In this document: in pieces, positions 1-12,678 of the stretch | Numbering within the stretch: position 1 is the stretch's first letter | Layout: each line of letters starts with the position of its first letter | DNA from: Adenanthera pavonina | Taxonomy: Eukaryota > Streptophyta > Magnoliopsida > Fabales > Fabaceae | Reading direction: 5' to 3' | Length of the DNA stretch: 64,000 nt | NCBI GenBank assembly: GCA_026686845.1 | Contig: JAIVEN010000021.1 | Coordinates: forward strand, 17,378,001 to 17,442,000 | Made by a program: the position numbers and the translations under genes | The notes under the pieces: generated by a model | The model's input: the letters and a program-made list of their open reading frames with translations, nothing else | What the model was told of the DNA's origin: nothing | The model's database searches: none

Positions 1-295
1 CTAATTTAATACCTTGTTTCTAATTAATTATGTTCTTGTTTCTTCTCAAAATGAATGTATTGCTGAGTATAGGGCATTCTTGTTTTGAATTCTAGGACAT
101 TCTTGTTAAGGAGATCTTTCTTTTGGTATCACCTTGTTTTCTGGTGAATGATTTTAAGCTCCTAGGTTGTGTATTTATGCCATTTAAGTAAAGTTTAGGG
201 CTTAGTATGTCTATTGTTGAGTTCTCATGGCTAGACTGGCTATCAGATATTGCTTGCTTGTATATTTTGGCCATTTGAAAGCTAATAGTGGTATG
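1..295. other. AT-rich spacer left of the large repeat
   Basis: No gene, RNA gene or clear repeat boundary is visible here. Short open frames on the minus strand have no recognisable domain and no plausible start context. The stretch ends where similarity to the repeat at 61,377 begins. Confidence 0.4.
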
Positions 296-1105
296 TGTTA
301 TATCTTGCATTTAAATACATTTCCCATGTAAACTACTTCATTTAGAAGTATTAAAAAGCTCTTTGAGAACTTGAACCAGTTTAAACTCAAAACTATGAAA
401 AACTGTTTTTGTGCAGTATTCATCAAGTTGTGTAGCAAATTTTGAAAATTCATAACTAAATGTACAAAAATCATTTCTCAAATTCAAGTCTCTAAAAATC
501 GTTCACATATTGAATTTATGGGAAAAATATGAAACTAGAAAGTTATCACTCAGATTCGTACAATGTATTCATTAAACTTTACTGTTCTTTTTTAACTTCT
601 AATTTCTATTCAGATTCTGAGCTATAAGTTTAGGCAAGCATATCTCATAGCATATAGAGCCAATTCATGCGTTCTTAGAATCATTAGAAAGCTCTATATG
701 TCTACTTTTTAACTATATCAAAATGTACATTTATTATATACTACTGGACAAAATACCAACATAAATCATCAGTGGTCTAAAATAACTCTTACTAGAATAC
801 TTTTAGGAAAATATTCAAAACTTCTATTATATAACTCCAAATGGAGCCAAACCAGAATCATATTGTTCACAAGACATAGCTATTATCATACATACAAACA
901 TTTGAATATTTGGAGTAATCTACAATTTTATATAGCCTTTCAAAATAGATAGTACTCACAGCAATAAACAGTTTCTAGTAAAACAGTTCAGCACCATGAA
1001 TCTTCCATGCTAACATGCTTTCCGTTGCCATGGCTTAATCCTATCATTGGGAAACTATAGACGCGAGGTTAGAGATCTCAATACTAAACTTGCATGTGCC
1101 AATAC
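296..1105 (+). repeat. Large LTR-like repeat, copy 1, first segment
   Basis: This non-coding stretch is co-linear with 61,377 onwards, in the same orientation. Shared blocks are TTTCCCATGTA near the start, TGAAAATTCATAACTAAAT at about 443-461 (compare 61,546), a GAAAGCTCTATATGT block, and a block reading TATTTGGAG followed by CGATTTTATAT-like sequence near 905-940 (compare about 62,015-62,040). Both copies start with TGTTA, which suggests an LTR 5-prime end. The repeat is interrupted at 1,105 by a Sirevirus and continues at 12,435, 24,660 and 26,738. The family could be a long gypsy LTR (Tekay-like is a guess). Confidence 0.6.
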
Positions 1106-2608
1106 TATTGAATCAAAAGTTTTGATGATTTCAAACAACTAGGGCTTTGAAGGAGAATATCAAAGGAGTATGAAAGGATAAAATGAAGAAATCCAGTGAA
1201 GATTTAGTTTTTAGAATTTTTCATTATGTACACTAGGTAAAAAACTTTGAATTTTACTTATTTATGTTACCACAATATTTAAACAAGTTAGTTCAAAGTT
1301 ATCAAATGTTATCATATCTTAGAATTGAGAAATATTAGCTAACAAATGAATTTTGGTATTTGACTCATATTTATTTTGTGTAAAATTCACACTTTACTTA
1401 GTAAAATTTGAAGTTGTAGAAGTTCTATCCTTGGTAGACGAATTTTGGTTCTAAAATTTGAATTTTAGGCTAAATATTGTTAGTGAAAGTATGCAAAATT
1501 CACATGAAGTTTAGTCAAAATTTGAATGTTGGTGAATTTCAAAGTGAGTTCAAAGTCACTTCGTTTGATAGATGAACTTTGGGCTTCAAAGTACAAATTT
1601 TGAAGTGAAAACTTGTAAGTCTCGTTAAGAATATCTTTAACAAACAAACTTTGCAATTCAAAATTTGAACTTCATAGAGAAGAACTATTGCTTTATGTTG
1701 AACATGCCTATGATAGATGAACTTCAACTTTTAAAATTTGAATTTTGAAATGCTATGTGAAAACTTAAGACAAGTGTTCAATCTCTTCCGACGCACTTTC
1801 AATATGAAAATTAGCACAAACCAACATGGGATATCTTTGGCAAACTCAAAATTCGAATGTCACATTATAATAGATAAATTTTTGAAGTTCAACATTAAAG
1901 TCCTTAACTTTCTGTCTTTATGAAATTCGTCTAATAAGCCCTAAGATTCGAATTTTGGTGATACATTTAATGCGGTCAGTGAACAGCTAGTTTTGTAGAA
2001 TAACTATTGATTAATGTCTCTAATAGCTAGATCTTGTGTCTAACGACTAGTTAAGCAACAAATCTATAAATAAAACTTCATTTGAAGTCGTGAGTAATGA
2101 ATTTAAGATTGCAAAAAACTTTGCTAAATTTCTGAGTTAAAGCTTTTTCACCTACACACCTCATTTATTGCTCTTCAACTTTCATATCTACTCTATTTAA
2201 GAGAGTTTCCATTTCTGTAAAAATCTACTTTTCATCTAGAAGAAAGATTCTTTGTGAGGGGATTCACAAAGGGATTAAGGGAAACACTTGTAAGAGTGTT
2301 GAGCGAGATTTTCTGTGTTCTTAGAACAGAGCATAAGAGTTATACTGTGGTATTACAAGAAGCCCACTGAATTCTTGTAGATAGTGGAAAATCTCAAGTG
2401 GTGGCTTAAGGATTGGATGTAGGTCAAGTGGATTGGACCGAATCAAGATAAATCATTGAGTTTTTCTCTTCCCTTGTCTTATATACTTAATTTTCATTAT
2501 ACTTTGTCTTTCTTCAAACTTTTGCTTTCATTGCTATACTTGTACTTTTGCAAAACAATTTCATACTTCTTAATTCACCCCCTTCTTGAGAAGCCAACAT
2601 TCTTAACA
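1106..2608 (+). repeat. 5-prime LTR of Sirevirus element 1
   Basis: The 1,503-bp LTR aligns throughout with 10,912-12,429. It starts TATTGAATC where the partner starts TGTTGAATC, and ends TTCTTAACA. A TATA-like CTATAAATA lies at about 2,064. Diverged ATTTGAATTTTGG-like and TAGACGAA-like blocks recur through the first two thirds, the same motif class that is denser in element 2. Confidence 0.93.
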
Positions 2609-2610
2609 AG

Positions 2611-2621
2611 TGGTATCAGAG
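2611..2621 (+). other. Primer binding site, tRNA-iMet type
   Basis: TGGTATCAGAG lies two bases after the 5-prime LTR. It matches the complement of the plant initiator methionine tRNA 3-prime end, the usual minus-strand primer of copia elements. Confidence 0.9.
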
Positions 2622-2664
2622 TTTGGACTCCCAGCTAAAGGATTTCACCATCCGAAAATAGCTC

Positions 2665-4446
2665 ATGGCTAGCTTTGGAGAAAACATACTACCAGAAGAG
2701 AACAACATCAACAGGCCTCCAGGTTTCAGTGGAAAACACTATAGATACTGAAAGATGAGAATATAGATATATTTTTAATCCATAGACCTAGAGATCTAGT
2801 CAGTTATAAAGAAAAGTGATTTTGTGCTAATGAAAATATAGGACGATGGTACATACAAAGAGAAGCTAAAAGAAGAGTAGAATGATGAAGATAAATAAAG
2901 AGTTCTGCTGAATTTTAAGGCAAAGCACTCCTTGGTTAGTGCTCCAAATCAAGATGAGTTCTACAAAGTTTGCTATTGCTCTACTGCCAAGGAAATATAG
3001 GATACTCTAGAGATTGCTCATGAAGAAACCAAGGTAGTGAAAGAGAACAAATTGAATACTTGCATTGGTGAAAATGAAAGCTTTAAAATGAAAGAAGGAG
3101 AAAGAATCAAAGATCTACAAAAGAGGTTTATTCTTATCGTGAATCAATTAAAGAGTCTTAGGAAGAATTATTCTCAATCTAAGAAAGTCAGAAAGATTCG
3201 CAGAGCTTTACTCATTGAGTGGCAACCAAAGGTGATAGCTATAGAAGAAGCTAGAAGAGAATCAATGACTTCTATCATAGCTCTCTTTGGAAGCCTAGAT
3301 GAATATGAAGGGAAACTGAAAGCTCTAAAAGAATCTTCTTCTGATAAGAAAAAGAAGAGTTTGTCTCTCAAGGAAGAATCAAAAGATGATGTTGACTTTG
3401 AAAAAGATGCTGAGTTGGATGAAGAAACAGTGGCTATGCTGAGAAGATTTGGAAAGATGTACGGAAAGAAGAAATTCAAAAAATTCATGAAGAAGGATGG
3501 AACCACCAAGAGTAAGAAAGAAAATAAAGACTTCATCATATGCTATAAGTGCAAGAAATCAGAGCACATCAAATGGGAGTACCCTTAGCTTGCCAAGAAG
3601 TAAGGAAAATATAAGAAAGCAGACAAAGGGAAAAAGAAGAAAACCTTTGTGTCATCTATCTGGAGAGATAGATCAAATGAAAAGGATGCAGCAGAAGATG
3701 AAGAAATTGCAAATCTTTACTCGATGGCTTAAGAGATTATAGAGGAGGAAAAGAATCATAATTGAGACAATGAAAGCAATTCTGAGGTAAATGATTTTAA
3801 ACCTTCCTATAATGAATTACATGATGCATTTAATGACTTACTTGCTGAGTTTATTAAAGTTTCCAAGCAGCCATCACAAGCTAAAAAGAAAATAAACAAA
3901 CTAAAAAATGAATCTCATGCTTCTTGTATTACATCACAGACTTCCTATTCTACTCCTTTTGTTTGCACCTCATGCATTGAGCTAAGAGATAAGAATGCTT
4001 ATCTCTATAAGACTCTAACTAGATTTACTAGAGGTCAAGATATGCTAAAAGTGTTACTTGGTAAACAAATAGTGAGCCAAAGCAAGATAGGTCTAGGATA
4101 TGACCCATGTGCTATAATATAAAAGAAAAGCTTAAATGCAAAAACCAAAATCTCTATCTCAGAAATTTTGTGTGTGCTGAAGAGAATTTGAATTACAATG
4201 AGTCAACTCAAAACATAGAGTCATTCTTGGCTCCTAGAAACCAAAAAGAAAGATATTACTTACATTGTTTCAGACCCGTATCTTTCTTTTAGCCCCCTCC
4301 ATTTGCCACTTCTATAACAAGAAGAGTCATATGCCATCCTTTTGTGCATACAAGAAGGAAGGAAATGGTAATGGAATGAAATGGGTTCCCAAAGATACTT
4401 CAATGCCTAAGGGAGAAACTAATAAGAAAAGACCCAAGCAAATATA
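2665..4446 (+). pseudogene. Decayed Sirevirus gag
   Basis: Translation resembles the gag at 21,290-22,741 over its whole length: the MASFGEN-type start, the capsid-like block and the zinc knuckle CYKCKKSEHIKW, in which the last Cys of the CX2CX4HX4C pattern has become Tyr (EYP). The longest open piece is 3,037-3,588. In-frame stops occur from about 2,749 onward, including near 2,767, 2,878 and 3,586. A second zinc-finger-like block (CHFYNKKSHMPSFC) lies near 4,300-4,345 and has lost its second Cys. No functional capsid is expected. Confidence 0.88.
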
Positions 4447-4469
4447 GGTATTTAAGAAAAAGAACTAAA

Positions 4470-7400
4470 TTAAGTTTTGTAGGTATATCTTAGAGCTAGC
4501 AAGAGCAACAAATTGTATATGGACAGTGCATGCTTAAGACATATGACTGGTGATAAGAAGAAATTCATCATCCTCAAAGATGAAAAAAAAAAGGAAAAAT
4601 CCTAAAACATCCAAAGAAGAAGTGCTATTTGTGATTGGCCTCAAACATTAACTTGCTCAACGTGAGTCAAACATGTGACAAAGGCAACTGGGTGCTATTT
4701 GACTCAAAATTCTGTTTGGTCATCAGAAAAAGTAATTACAAGATTATCCTTAAAGCTCAAAAGGATGGTAATTGCTATACAATTGATTTAGATGAATTTC
4801 CTACCTTAGATTCTATATGTTTAATCAGTAAAGATAATGAAAGTTGGCTAAAGCATAGAAGATTAGCACATGTTAATTTAAAAATGATTTAGTTACTGGT
4901 TACCTATGATATCATTTGAAAATAGCAGAGAATATGATGCTTGTCTTAAGGGAAAGCAAACTAAGTCCTCTTTCAAATCTAAAAATGTCATCTCCATATT
5001 TAGACCACTCTAACTGTTACATATGGATTTAGTAGGTTCATCAAGAGTGAAAAGCATTGAAGGAAATCTATATGTGCTAATAATTGTGGATGATTACTCT
5101 AAATTTACTTGGACTTTATTTCTTTCCTCTAAAGATGAGACATTTGATGCATTTGTAACCTTAACTAAGAAAGTAAAAAATGAAAAGGGTATTTCTATTG
5201 TATCCATCAAGTCAGATCATGGATGAAAATTTGAAAATTCAACCTTCTTGGAGTACTGCGAAGAGCATGGAATTAGTCACAATTTTTCAGCTTCAAGGAC
5301 ACCCCAGCAAATGGCATGGTGGAAAGAAAGAGCAGAACATTAGAAGAGATGATAAAGGCAATGCTGAATGAGAAAGAGGTTCCTCTATTTTTGGGTTGAT
5401 GCAGTAAATACAATAAGCTATATCATCAACATAGCATACATCAGACCAATCTTGGAGAAGACATCTTATGAACTATACAAAAGAGAAAACTAGACCTCTC
5501 TCATTTGCATGTATTTGGATGCAAATGTTTCATCCACAATAATAGAAAGGAGAATCTAGGTAAGTTTGACTCCAAGTCAAATGAAGGTATATTTCTTGGC
5601 TACTCTAGTAGAAGTAAAGCATATAGAGCTTTCAATAAAAGAACCAAAACTATAGAAGAATTTGTGCATATAGTGTTTTATTGAAAATGAGACTCTTTCT
5701 AAACTTGACTTAGATGAGGATGAAATGATTTCTAGCTTTAAAAAGATGAACCTCACTAAGGAAGATAAAATTGAACCTCCAAAACTATCAGAATCTACTG
5801 CTGTAAAGGAAGATATTAAAGAGAAAGATCATGAATTTGAAATTAATAAAGAAATTTCTCAAGAACTACCTAGAGCTTGGAGGTATTAAAGGAGTCATTC
5901 TATTGATCAAGTGATTAGGGATATTCAAGAGAATGTTAAAACAAGAAAGCAGCTTAGGGATCAAATAAATCATTGTCCATTTATATCATAAATTGAGCTT
6001 TACTACATAGAATATGCATTAAAAGATGAGTACTGAATTATAGTCATACAAGAAGAGCTGAATCAGTTCAAGAGGAATCAAATTCAGGACTTAGTGCCTA
6101 GGCCCAATGATCATTCGATGATTGGAACTAAATGGGTGTTTAGAAACAAACTTAATGAATTTGGAATGATCATAAAAAACAAGGCCAGGCTGGTGGCTAA
6201 TGGCTATAACCAGGAAGAAAATATAGATTATGAGGAAACTTTTGCTCTAATTGCAAGATTGGAAGCAATAAGATTTCTCTTAGCCTATGCCTATATAAAA
6301 GATATTAAGTTATATCAAATGGATATAAAAAATACTTTTCTAAATAGCTAAATTATGGAAGAAATTTATGTTGAACAACCTCGAGGCTTTAAGGACTCAA
6401 TTAAGCCTAATCATGTATATAGACTAAAGAAAGCCCTTAAAACAAGCACCTAAACCATAGTGTGAACTTAACTTTTTAATTGAAAAAAGGTTCAGTAGAG
6501 GTAAGGTTGACACAACCCTTTTCACTAGAAAGAAAAATAAAGACTTGTTTATTGTTCAAATTTATGTTGATGATATTATATTCGGTGCTACTAACGAATC
6601 TATATGCAAGGATTTTCTAAGCTAATACAAAGTGAGTTCAAGATGTCCATAATGGAAGAACTCAACTTTTTCCTTGGACTGTGAATTAAATAATGTGATG
6701 ATGGCCTCTTCTTGAGTCAAGCAAAATATTTGAAAGAATTGCTGAAGAAATTTGGGATAAAGAATGTTAAGTCAATAGGAACTCCAATGGTCACTGCTAC
6801 AAAACTTGATATAGATAAAGGAGGAAAATCATTTGACATCACTCAATACAGAAGAATGATTAGTTCCTTACTATATCTAACGGCTAGTAGACCTAACATC
6901 ATGTTTAGTATTTGTATGTGTGCAAGGTTTCAATCATGTCCCAAGGAGTCTCATGTGTAATTGTGAAGAGAATATTCAAATATCTACTTGGAACATCTCA
7001 GATGGGATTTTGGTATCTAAAAGGCAATGGAGAAGAGCTTATTGGATACACTGATGCTGACTTCACTGGATCCAAGACTAATAAAAAAAGCATAAGTGGG
7101 ATATACCAAATTTTTAGAGGATCTCTAGTCTCATGATTCAGCAAGCAGAATAGTGTAGCTCTTTCCATAGCAGAAGCTGAATACATATATGTTGGAAGCT
7201 GTTGTGCCCAAGTTCTTTGGATGAAACAGCAATTGAAAGATCTTTGAATTGTACTAAAGGAATTACCTACCAAATGTGATAATTCCTATGCCATCAACAT
7301 CACAAAGAATCTAGTAATGCATTCAAGGACAAAGCATATAAAGATAAGATATCATTTCATAAGGGATCATGCTAAAAAAGGAGATATTATCTTAGAGTTT

Positions 7401-7507
7401 GTCCCAACAAAAGATCAGTTGGCAAATATCCTGACTAAATTACTTCCAGAAGACAGATATGTAAAAATCAAAAGAGAATTGTGAATGGTTAATCTCAATG
7501 AGCTGTA
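4470..7507 (+). pseudogene. Decayed Sirevirus pol (PR-IN-RT-RH)
   Basis: Domain order is visible in fragments. The protease DSAC motif is near 4,518, a GAG-pre-integrase block (HRRLAHVN) near 4,855, and the integrase core (MDLVGSSRVK, IVDDYSKFTW) at 5,023-5,226. RT runs from about 6,100 with YVDD at 6,562-6,573, and RNase H lies within 6,712-7,507 (YTDADFTGS near 7,045). The final codons resemble those of the element 2 pol end. There are many stops and several frame changes, for example around 5,223, 6,349 and 6,440. It is homologous to 17,804-20,891 on the other strand. Confidence 0.9.
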
Positions 7508-8508
7508 AGCAAGTTTCTATTTTAATCTTTTTATTTTCTGAGTTAATTTGTTAAATCATTTACTAACTTAAGCATCAAAGTGTGTATAAAGTAGTTTGCA
7601 GTTACTCCTCATGAGCTTATGTGATAAGAAATCAAAATAATGGAGTATCTCATACTTGGACAAGCAATTCTTGCTCAAGAAATTTGGAAATACGAATTTT
7701 CAGCATCTATATGTAAGTTCTATTCTTCAATGTTCGTATTTTAATTGCCAATAGATGAAACTTCCATGCTTTATCTAGCTTATTGAGTGACTTTGTTCAA
7801 AATTCAAACTTTCGCCATTTAACAGTTGAATTTCAATGCTTTATATGCTATGCATGTGTTTTAGCTTGCTTGAAATTTGTCTATTAACTTCTTAAAGTAT
7901 GAATTTTGATTGTTGGTATATGTATATGCTATGTTTGTGTGTATACAACATTCAAACTTTGATAATTCAATATTTGTAGTTCAAACATTTCTTTATGAAG
8001 TCTTGAAATTGAAAGTTTGAATCCCAATATTCGTCTACTAGACATCATGTGTTTACATACTTTCTAATTAAGACTTTGAACTTCGAACTTTGAGGACACA
8101 AAGTTTGTCTATTGAAGCTTCTATGTGTGTTTGAGTCTCTGACAGCTGTATTTCAAAGCTGAAATCCAAATATTGAGATATTGTTTGAGAAGTAAGTCTC
8201 TGACAGTCAAATTTCAAGGTTGAAAATTTGCCTATGAAGATAATTTCTCTATACTTTGTGGGGAATATAACTGCTTGAAATTCAAATTTTGGCCCCCAAA
8301 ATCATTTGTCGAATAGTTACAAAAGAGGATTCAAAAGGTCAGATACTGAACAGATCTAATCCTATTTGCATTTCAACTGATGCAACTCCTATTTCCTCTC
8401 AACCATTCTTAAATTCCTTCAGCCAAACACCTTTTTCCACTGATTAAAATTTAAATCAAACCCTACAAACATCTTTGGAGCATTCCTCAAAGCACATTTC
8501 TCACGAAA
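7508..8508 (+). other. pol to env-like spacer of element 1
   Basis: No coding capacity. The spacer contains AAATTCAAA, TTTGAATTTC and GTCTCTGACAG-like blocks, decayed versions of the motifs that fill the LTRs and the equivalent spacer of element 2 (16,807-17,803). Confidence 0.6.
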
Positions 8509-10615
8509 ATGGTTACAGTGAAGAATGCAAATGTCGGGAAAGAACAAGGACAGCCTAAAAGATCTACCAAATCTCAGTATGCCTCAAAAGAATGTGACAT
8601 TTATTAAAGAAAAGTCGAATCAAGCAAGGGAACACCTTTGAAGAAGCAGAAAACTCCATCAAAGGCAGAATCAAAGAAGCCTATCCCTAATGCTTCTGCT
8701 TCAAATATAAAGTCTGAGGAGTTACAAATGACCATAGAGCCTCTTTGCAATTCTAATGACATTTTGTAGGAGTTCACAATGAAATTTGCTGCGAAGAAGG
8801 TAATCACTCCTAACTACACAAATATGGAACAATTTCTCATCTTAAATGATTTTGATGCTGCATTCTGGCTAAGAAGATACAAAAACCTACTAGAGGTTAA
8901 GAAGAGATATAATGAAAAGGTGATCAAGACCTAATATGCCTTCTTAAAGCTCAATGACAAAAAGAAGAAACACCAAATATCTCTCAGGTCTAGGAATCTA
9001 CGGCTAACTGATGAGAACCTTAATGATATTCTAGAGATTCCTAGACAAAATAGACTCAAAATTGATATTTCTGCCACCAAGTACATGAATGAAGATAATG
9101 AAGTAGATGAAGAGGGTGGAGAATATCTAAACTAAAAGGAGAGCACAATTCTAAACACACTCTTCAAAAGAAGGGAAAATACGCCACTTTTGAAAGATAT
9201 AAAGCCTTCTAATCTTAGTGTTCAAATGAGAGTCTTGCACTACATAGTATTGAGGATCATCTTCAACAAGGGAAGCAACTTCAATTTGATTACTAGGGCT
9301 GAAGCTCATCTAATGACAGCATTGATCAACAGAAAAGAGCTTAACCTTAAAAACATTATTTTTTAGAGGATGAAAGGCCAGAGATAGAGGAAGAACTCAA
9401 TATTGCCCTATGCCTCAATTATTACCAAGCTCCTCAAATATGCCAAGATCCAACACTTGGAGAAAGACATAGGGAAGCCTGCTAAGGAATTCAAAGAAGA
9501 AGAACTGATGAGAATAGACATAGAAAGAAAGAAGGGCAGATAGGTTAGAAAGGGAGCTGGCAAATCTGAAGATCTCGTTTATGATGGGGGAGAGCCACAA
9601 CAACAACAAGAAGCTACTTCTAAGGCTACTCCAACCACCCAACTTGAACCATAGCCTACCTAACCTCAGCCTACCTAGCCACCTAAACCATCCATTCCAT
9701 CTACCTTGGCTACACCTAATACCATACACGAGCTTTATGACTACCTATTTGAGATGATGATGAGTATTAGGGATAAACAGAATGCCTAATTTGTAAACCT
9801 GCAAGCCCAAATCACTGACTTGGCCAAAAACCTCAAAGTGGTTGTTGATACCTATAATGACCTTTGAACCCCTCTTCCAACTACATCAGCACCACTACAG
9901 CCTAGTTCCTCTAATTCTCACAAGTCTGACTCCCCATATATCTTGAGTCCTTTTGAAAAAGGTTTTCTGATGTTGTTGTTGCTACTACTGGTACCCCTCA
10001 AGGCTCTAGCAAGGGTACTAGCCCTAGTCCTTCTCTAGATTATGGAATGGAGAAAACTAAAGCCACTCAAATAGAGAGCTCTCATGAGCCAATGATGGAG
10101 GAAGCCGCTCAAAAATCAATTCTTTCTAATCAAGAGAAAGAGCAAATAAAGAAACTTGTAACAAATCTTACAGCTGCACTCATTGTTCAAGTCTCACTCA
10201 TTGTTGCTGTAGCACATGCTACTTAAGTACATGCTCAAAAGTAAGGGCTAAATGAATTGTTTCCACCTTAAGCGCCTCAACCTCCATCTTTCAGACATGG
10301 ACTTACAGTGGTACAATAGGCTAGGCTGGCCAACATCATATGGGAAGCTTAGGAGCTATCTTCAAGATCTCATGAAAATCTTCCTCAAATATCTCCTTCA
10401 GTACCCTTTGTACTAGTTTCACTTCAGGTCATTCCCACGGCTCAAGTGCCTCCTCCCTCTGTACCTACTCCTACTCCTGATGATGCCAAAAAGGGGGAGA
10501 AGGAAACTAGACAAACTAAAGAATCTAGAGCTGCTGGGTAATCAAGTAATACATATGGCAAGAGGATCAAGCTCAAGGCCAGAAAGGAATGGCAAGTGGC
10601 AGACCATCAAAGCTT
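8509..10615 (+). pseudogene. Decayed Sirevirus envelope-like ORF
   Basis: Homologous to 14,598-16,806 on the minus strand. The start is MVTVKNANVG-like, followed by a lysine-rich stretch and a conserved core with the plant retroelement pattern (near 8,820-9,470) that matches the plant transposon-protein family found in Sirevirus and Athila extra ORFs. A low-complexity Pro/Gln/Ser-rich tail follows. Many stop codons and frame shifts are present. Sirevirus proteins of this type are called envelope-like by position; the sequence gives no proof of an envelope function. Confidence 0.78.
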
Positions 10616-10911
10616 AGACCCTAAGACTTTGTGTTACTTTGTGTTTGTGTATGTTTATACCTATGTTATGATTTATATGTCAGTGCACTTGTTTGAATCT
10701 TTGTACTGAACGTGTTTACACTAATGAAATATGTTTTTTTGTTTCAACATTTCCTTTCTATACTCCTAAAACTTCTTCTCTGATACATGTACTGTACTTA
10801 TATGTTAAATTCAAATTTTAATACATATATATTAAGGGGGAACTCATGGAAGCAAACACAAGTACTAATCCAGTTTGTGAATTGTTTTATCATCATCAAA
10901 ATGGGGGAGAA
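10487..10911 (+). promoter_or_regulatory. Repeated polypurine tracts of element 1
   Basis: AAAAAGGGGGAGAAGG lies at about 10,489-10,503, TTAAGGGGGAAC near 10,831-10,842 and AAATGGGGGAGAA just before the 3-prime LTR (about 10,899-10,911). The last is positioned as the plus-strand primer. Extra upstream copies are described for Sireviruses. Confidence 0.75.
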
Positions 10912-12429
10912 TGTTGAATCAGAAGCTTTGATAATCTCAAACAACTAGAGATTGGAAGGGAATATCAAAGGAGTATGAAAAGATAAAGTGAAGAAATCCA
11001 GTTAAGAAGTAAAGATTTAGTTTTTAGGATTTTTCACTATGTACACTAAGTAAAAAACTTTGAATTTTACTTATTTATGTTACCACAATATTCAAACGAG
11101 TTATTTCAAAGTTATCTAATGTTAGCATGTGTTAGAATTGAGAAATATTGACTAACATATGAATTTTTGGTATTTGACTCATGTTTATTTTGTGCAAAAT
11201 TCGCACTTTGCTTAGTGAAATTCGAAGTTGTAAAGGTTTTATCTCTGATAGATGAATTCTAGTTCTGAAATTTGAATTTGGTCTAAACATTTTTAGTGAA
11301 AGTGTGATAAATTCGCATGAAGTTAGTCAAAATTCAAATGTTGGTAAAGTTCAAAGTGAGTTCAAAGTCATTTCCTCTGACAGATGAACTTTGGGCTTGA
11401 AAGTGCAAATTTTGAAGTGAGAACTTGTGAGTCTTATTAGAGCATGTCTCTAATAGACAAACTTTACAATTCAAAATTCGAACTTCATAAAGAAGAACTT
11501 TTGTGCTATGTTGAATATGCCTCTGATAGACAAATTTTAACTTTTGAAATTTGAATTTTGAAATGCTATGTGAAAAGTTGAGACAAGTGTTCAATGTTTT
11601 TAGAAGCACTTTCAATATGAAAATTTGTACAAACTAACACGGGATATCTTTGGTAAACTCAAAATTCAAATATCATATTGTAACAGACGAATTGTGAAGT
11701 TCAATGTTAAAGTTCTTAACTTTCTGTCTCTACGAAATTCATCTATTGAGTCCCAAAATTTGAATTTTAGTATGTCAAATGCATTTAATGCAGTTGGTGA
11801 ATGGCTAGTTTTGTAGGATAACCATTGGTTAATGACTCTAACAGCTAAATCTTATATCTAATGATTAGTTAAACCATAAATCTATAAATAGAACTTCATT
11901 TAAAGTTGTAAGTAACAAATTTAAGTCTAAGATTGCAACAATTCTACTGAATTTCTAAGTCAAAACTTTTTCACTTTCACACCTCATTTATTGCTCTTCA
12001 ACTTTCATATCTACTATATTAAGAGAATTTCTATTTCTATAAAAATCTATTCTTCATCTAGAAAAAAGATTCTTTGTGTGGGATTCACAAAGGGATTAAG
12101 GGAAACAATTGTAAGAGTGTTGAGTGAAAGTTGCTGTGTTCTTAGAATAGAATATAAGAGTTGTATTGTGGCTTGTAAGGAGTCCACTGAATTCTTGCAG
12201 ATTGTGGAAAATCTCTAGTGGTGGCTTAAAGATTGGACGTAGGTCAAGTGGATTGGACCGAATCAAGATAAATCATTGATTTTTTTCTCTTCCCTTATCT
12301 TTTATACTTAATTTTCATTATACTCTACCTTTTTTCAAACTTTTACTTTCACTGTTATTCTTATACTTTTGCAGAAAAATTTCATACTTCTCAATTCGCC
12401 CCCTCTTGGAAAAGCCAGCATTCCTAACA
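10912..12429 (+). repeat. 3-prime LTR of Sirevirus element 1
   Basis: A 1,518-bp LTR that starts TGTTGAATC immediately after the polypurine tract and ends TTCCTAACA. It aligns with 1,106-2,608 with many scattered substitutions and small indels, consistent with an old insertion. The target duplication AATAC follows at 12,430-12,434. Confidence 0.95.
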
Positions 12430-12434
12430 AATAC

Positions 12435-12678
12435 ATCATTACAACATATTTAAAATATTGAAAGCATTGCTCAATTTCATAAAGTATATAAAATTTCCAT
12501 TTTGTTTAACAAAAATTTGGCAACATAACGGCTTAAAAATAGAACATTCTAGGCTTAACCCTTATCAATAAAATAGCCAACCGGTCATCAAAACTATCAT
12601 AACAACAACATGACAAAATGTTCATAACATATAAACATGTATAACATCATTGTGCAATAACATAAAGACATAGAAAGA
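12435..12678 (+). repeat. Large LTR-like repeat, copy 1, second segment
   Basis: A 244-bp island between the two Sireviruses. It is non-coding and composed of AT-rich CATAACA/ACATCAT-like sequence resembling 62,400-62,690. It is what remains of the target repeat between two separate insertion sites. Confidence 0.5.

Larger units (their letters stand above)
1106..12429 (+). mobile_element. Sirevirus-type Ty1/copia element 1, full length, decayed
   Basis: An 11.3-kb element bounded by two related LTRs (1,106-2,608 and 10,912-12,429) and by a perfect 5-bp target duplication AATAC (1,101-1,105 and 12,430-12,434). It has a tRNA-iMet-type primer site, gag, pol in copia order (protease, integrase, RT, RNase H), an extra envelope-like region after pol, and purine tracts at the 3-prime end. 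LTR length, the extra ORF and multiple purine tracts are Sirevirus hallmarks. Every coding region carries many stops and frameshifts, and the 5-prime LTR has lost the canonical terminal TG (it begins TATTG), so the copy is old and dead. Confidence 0.95.
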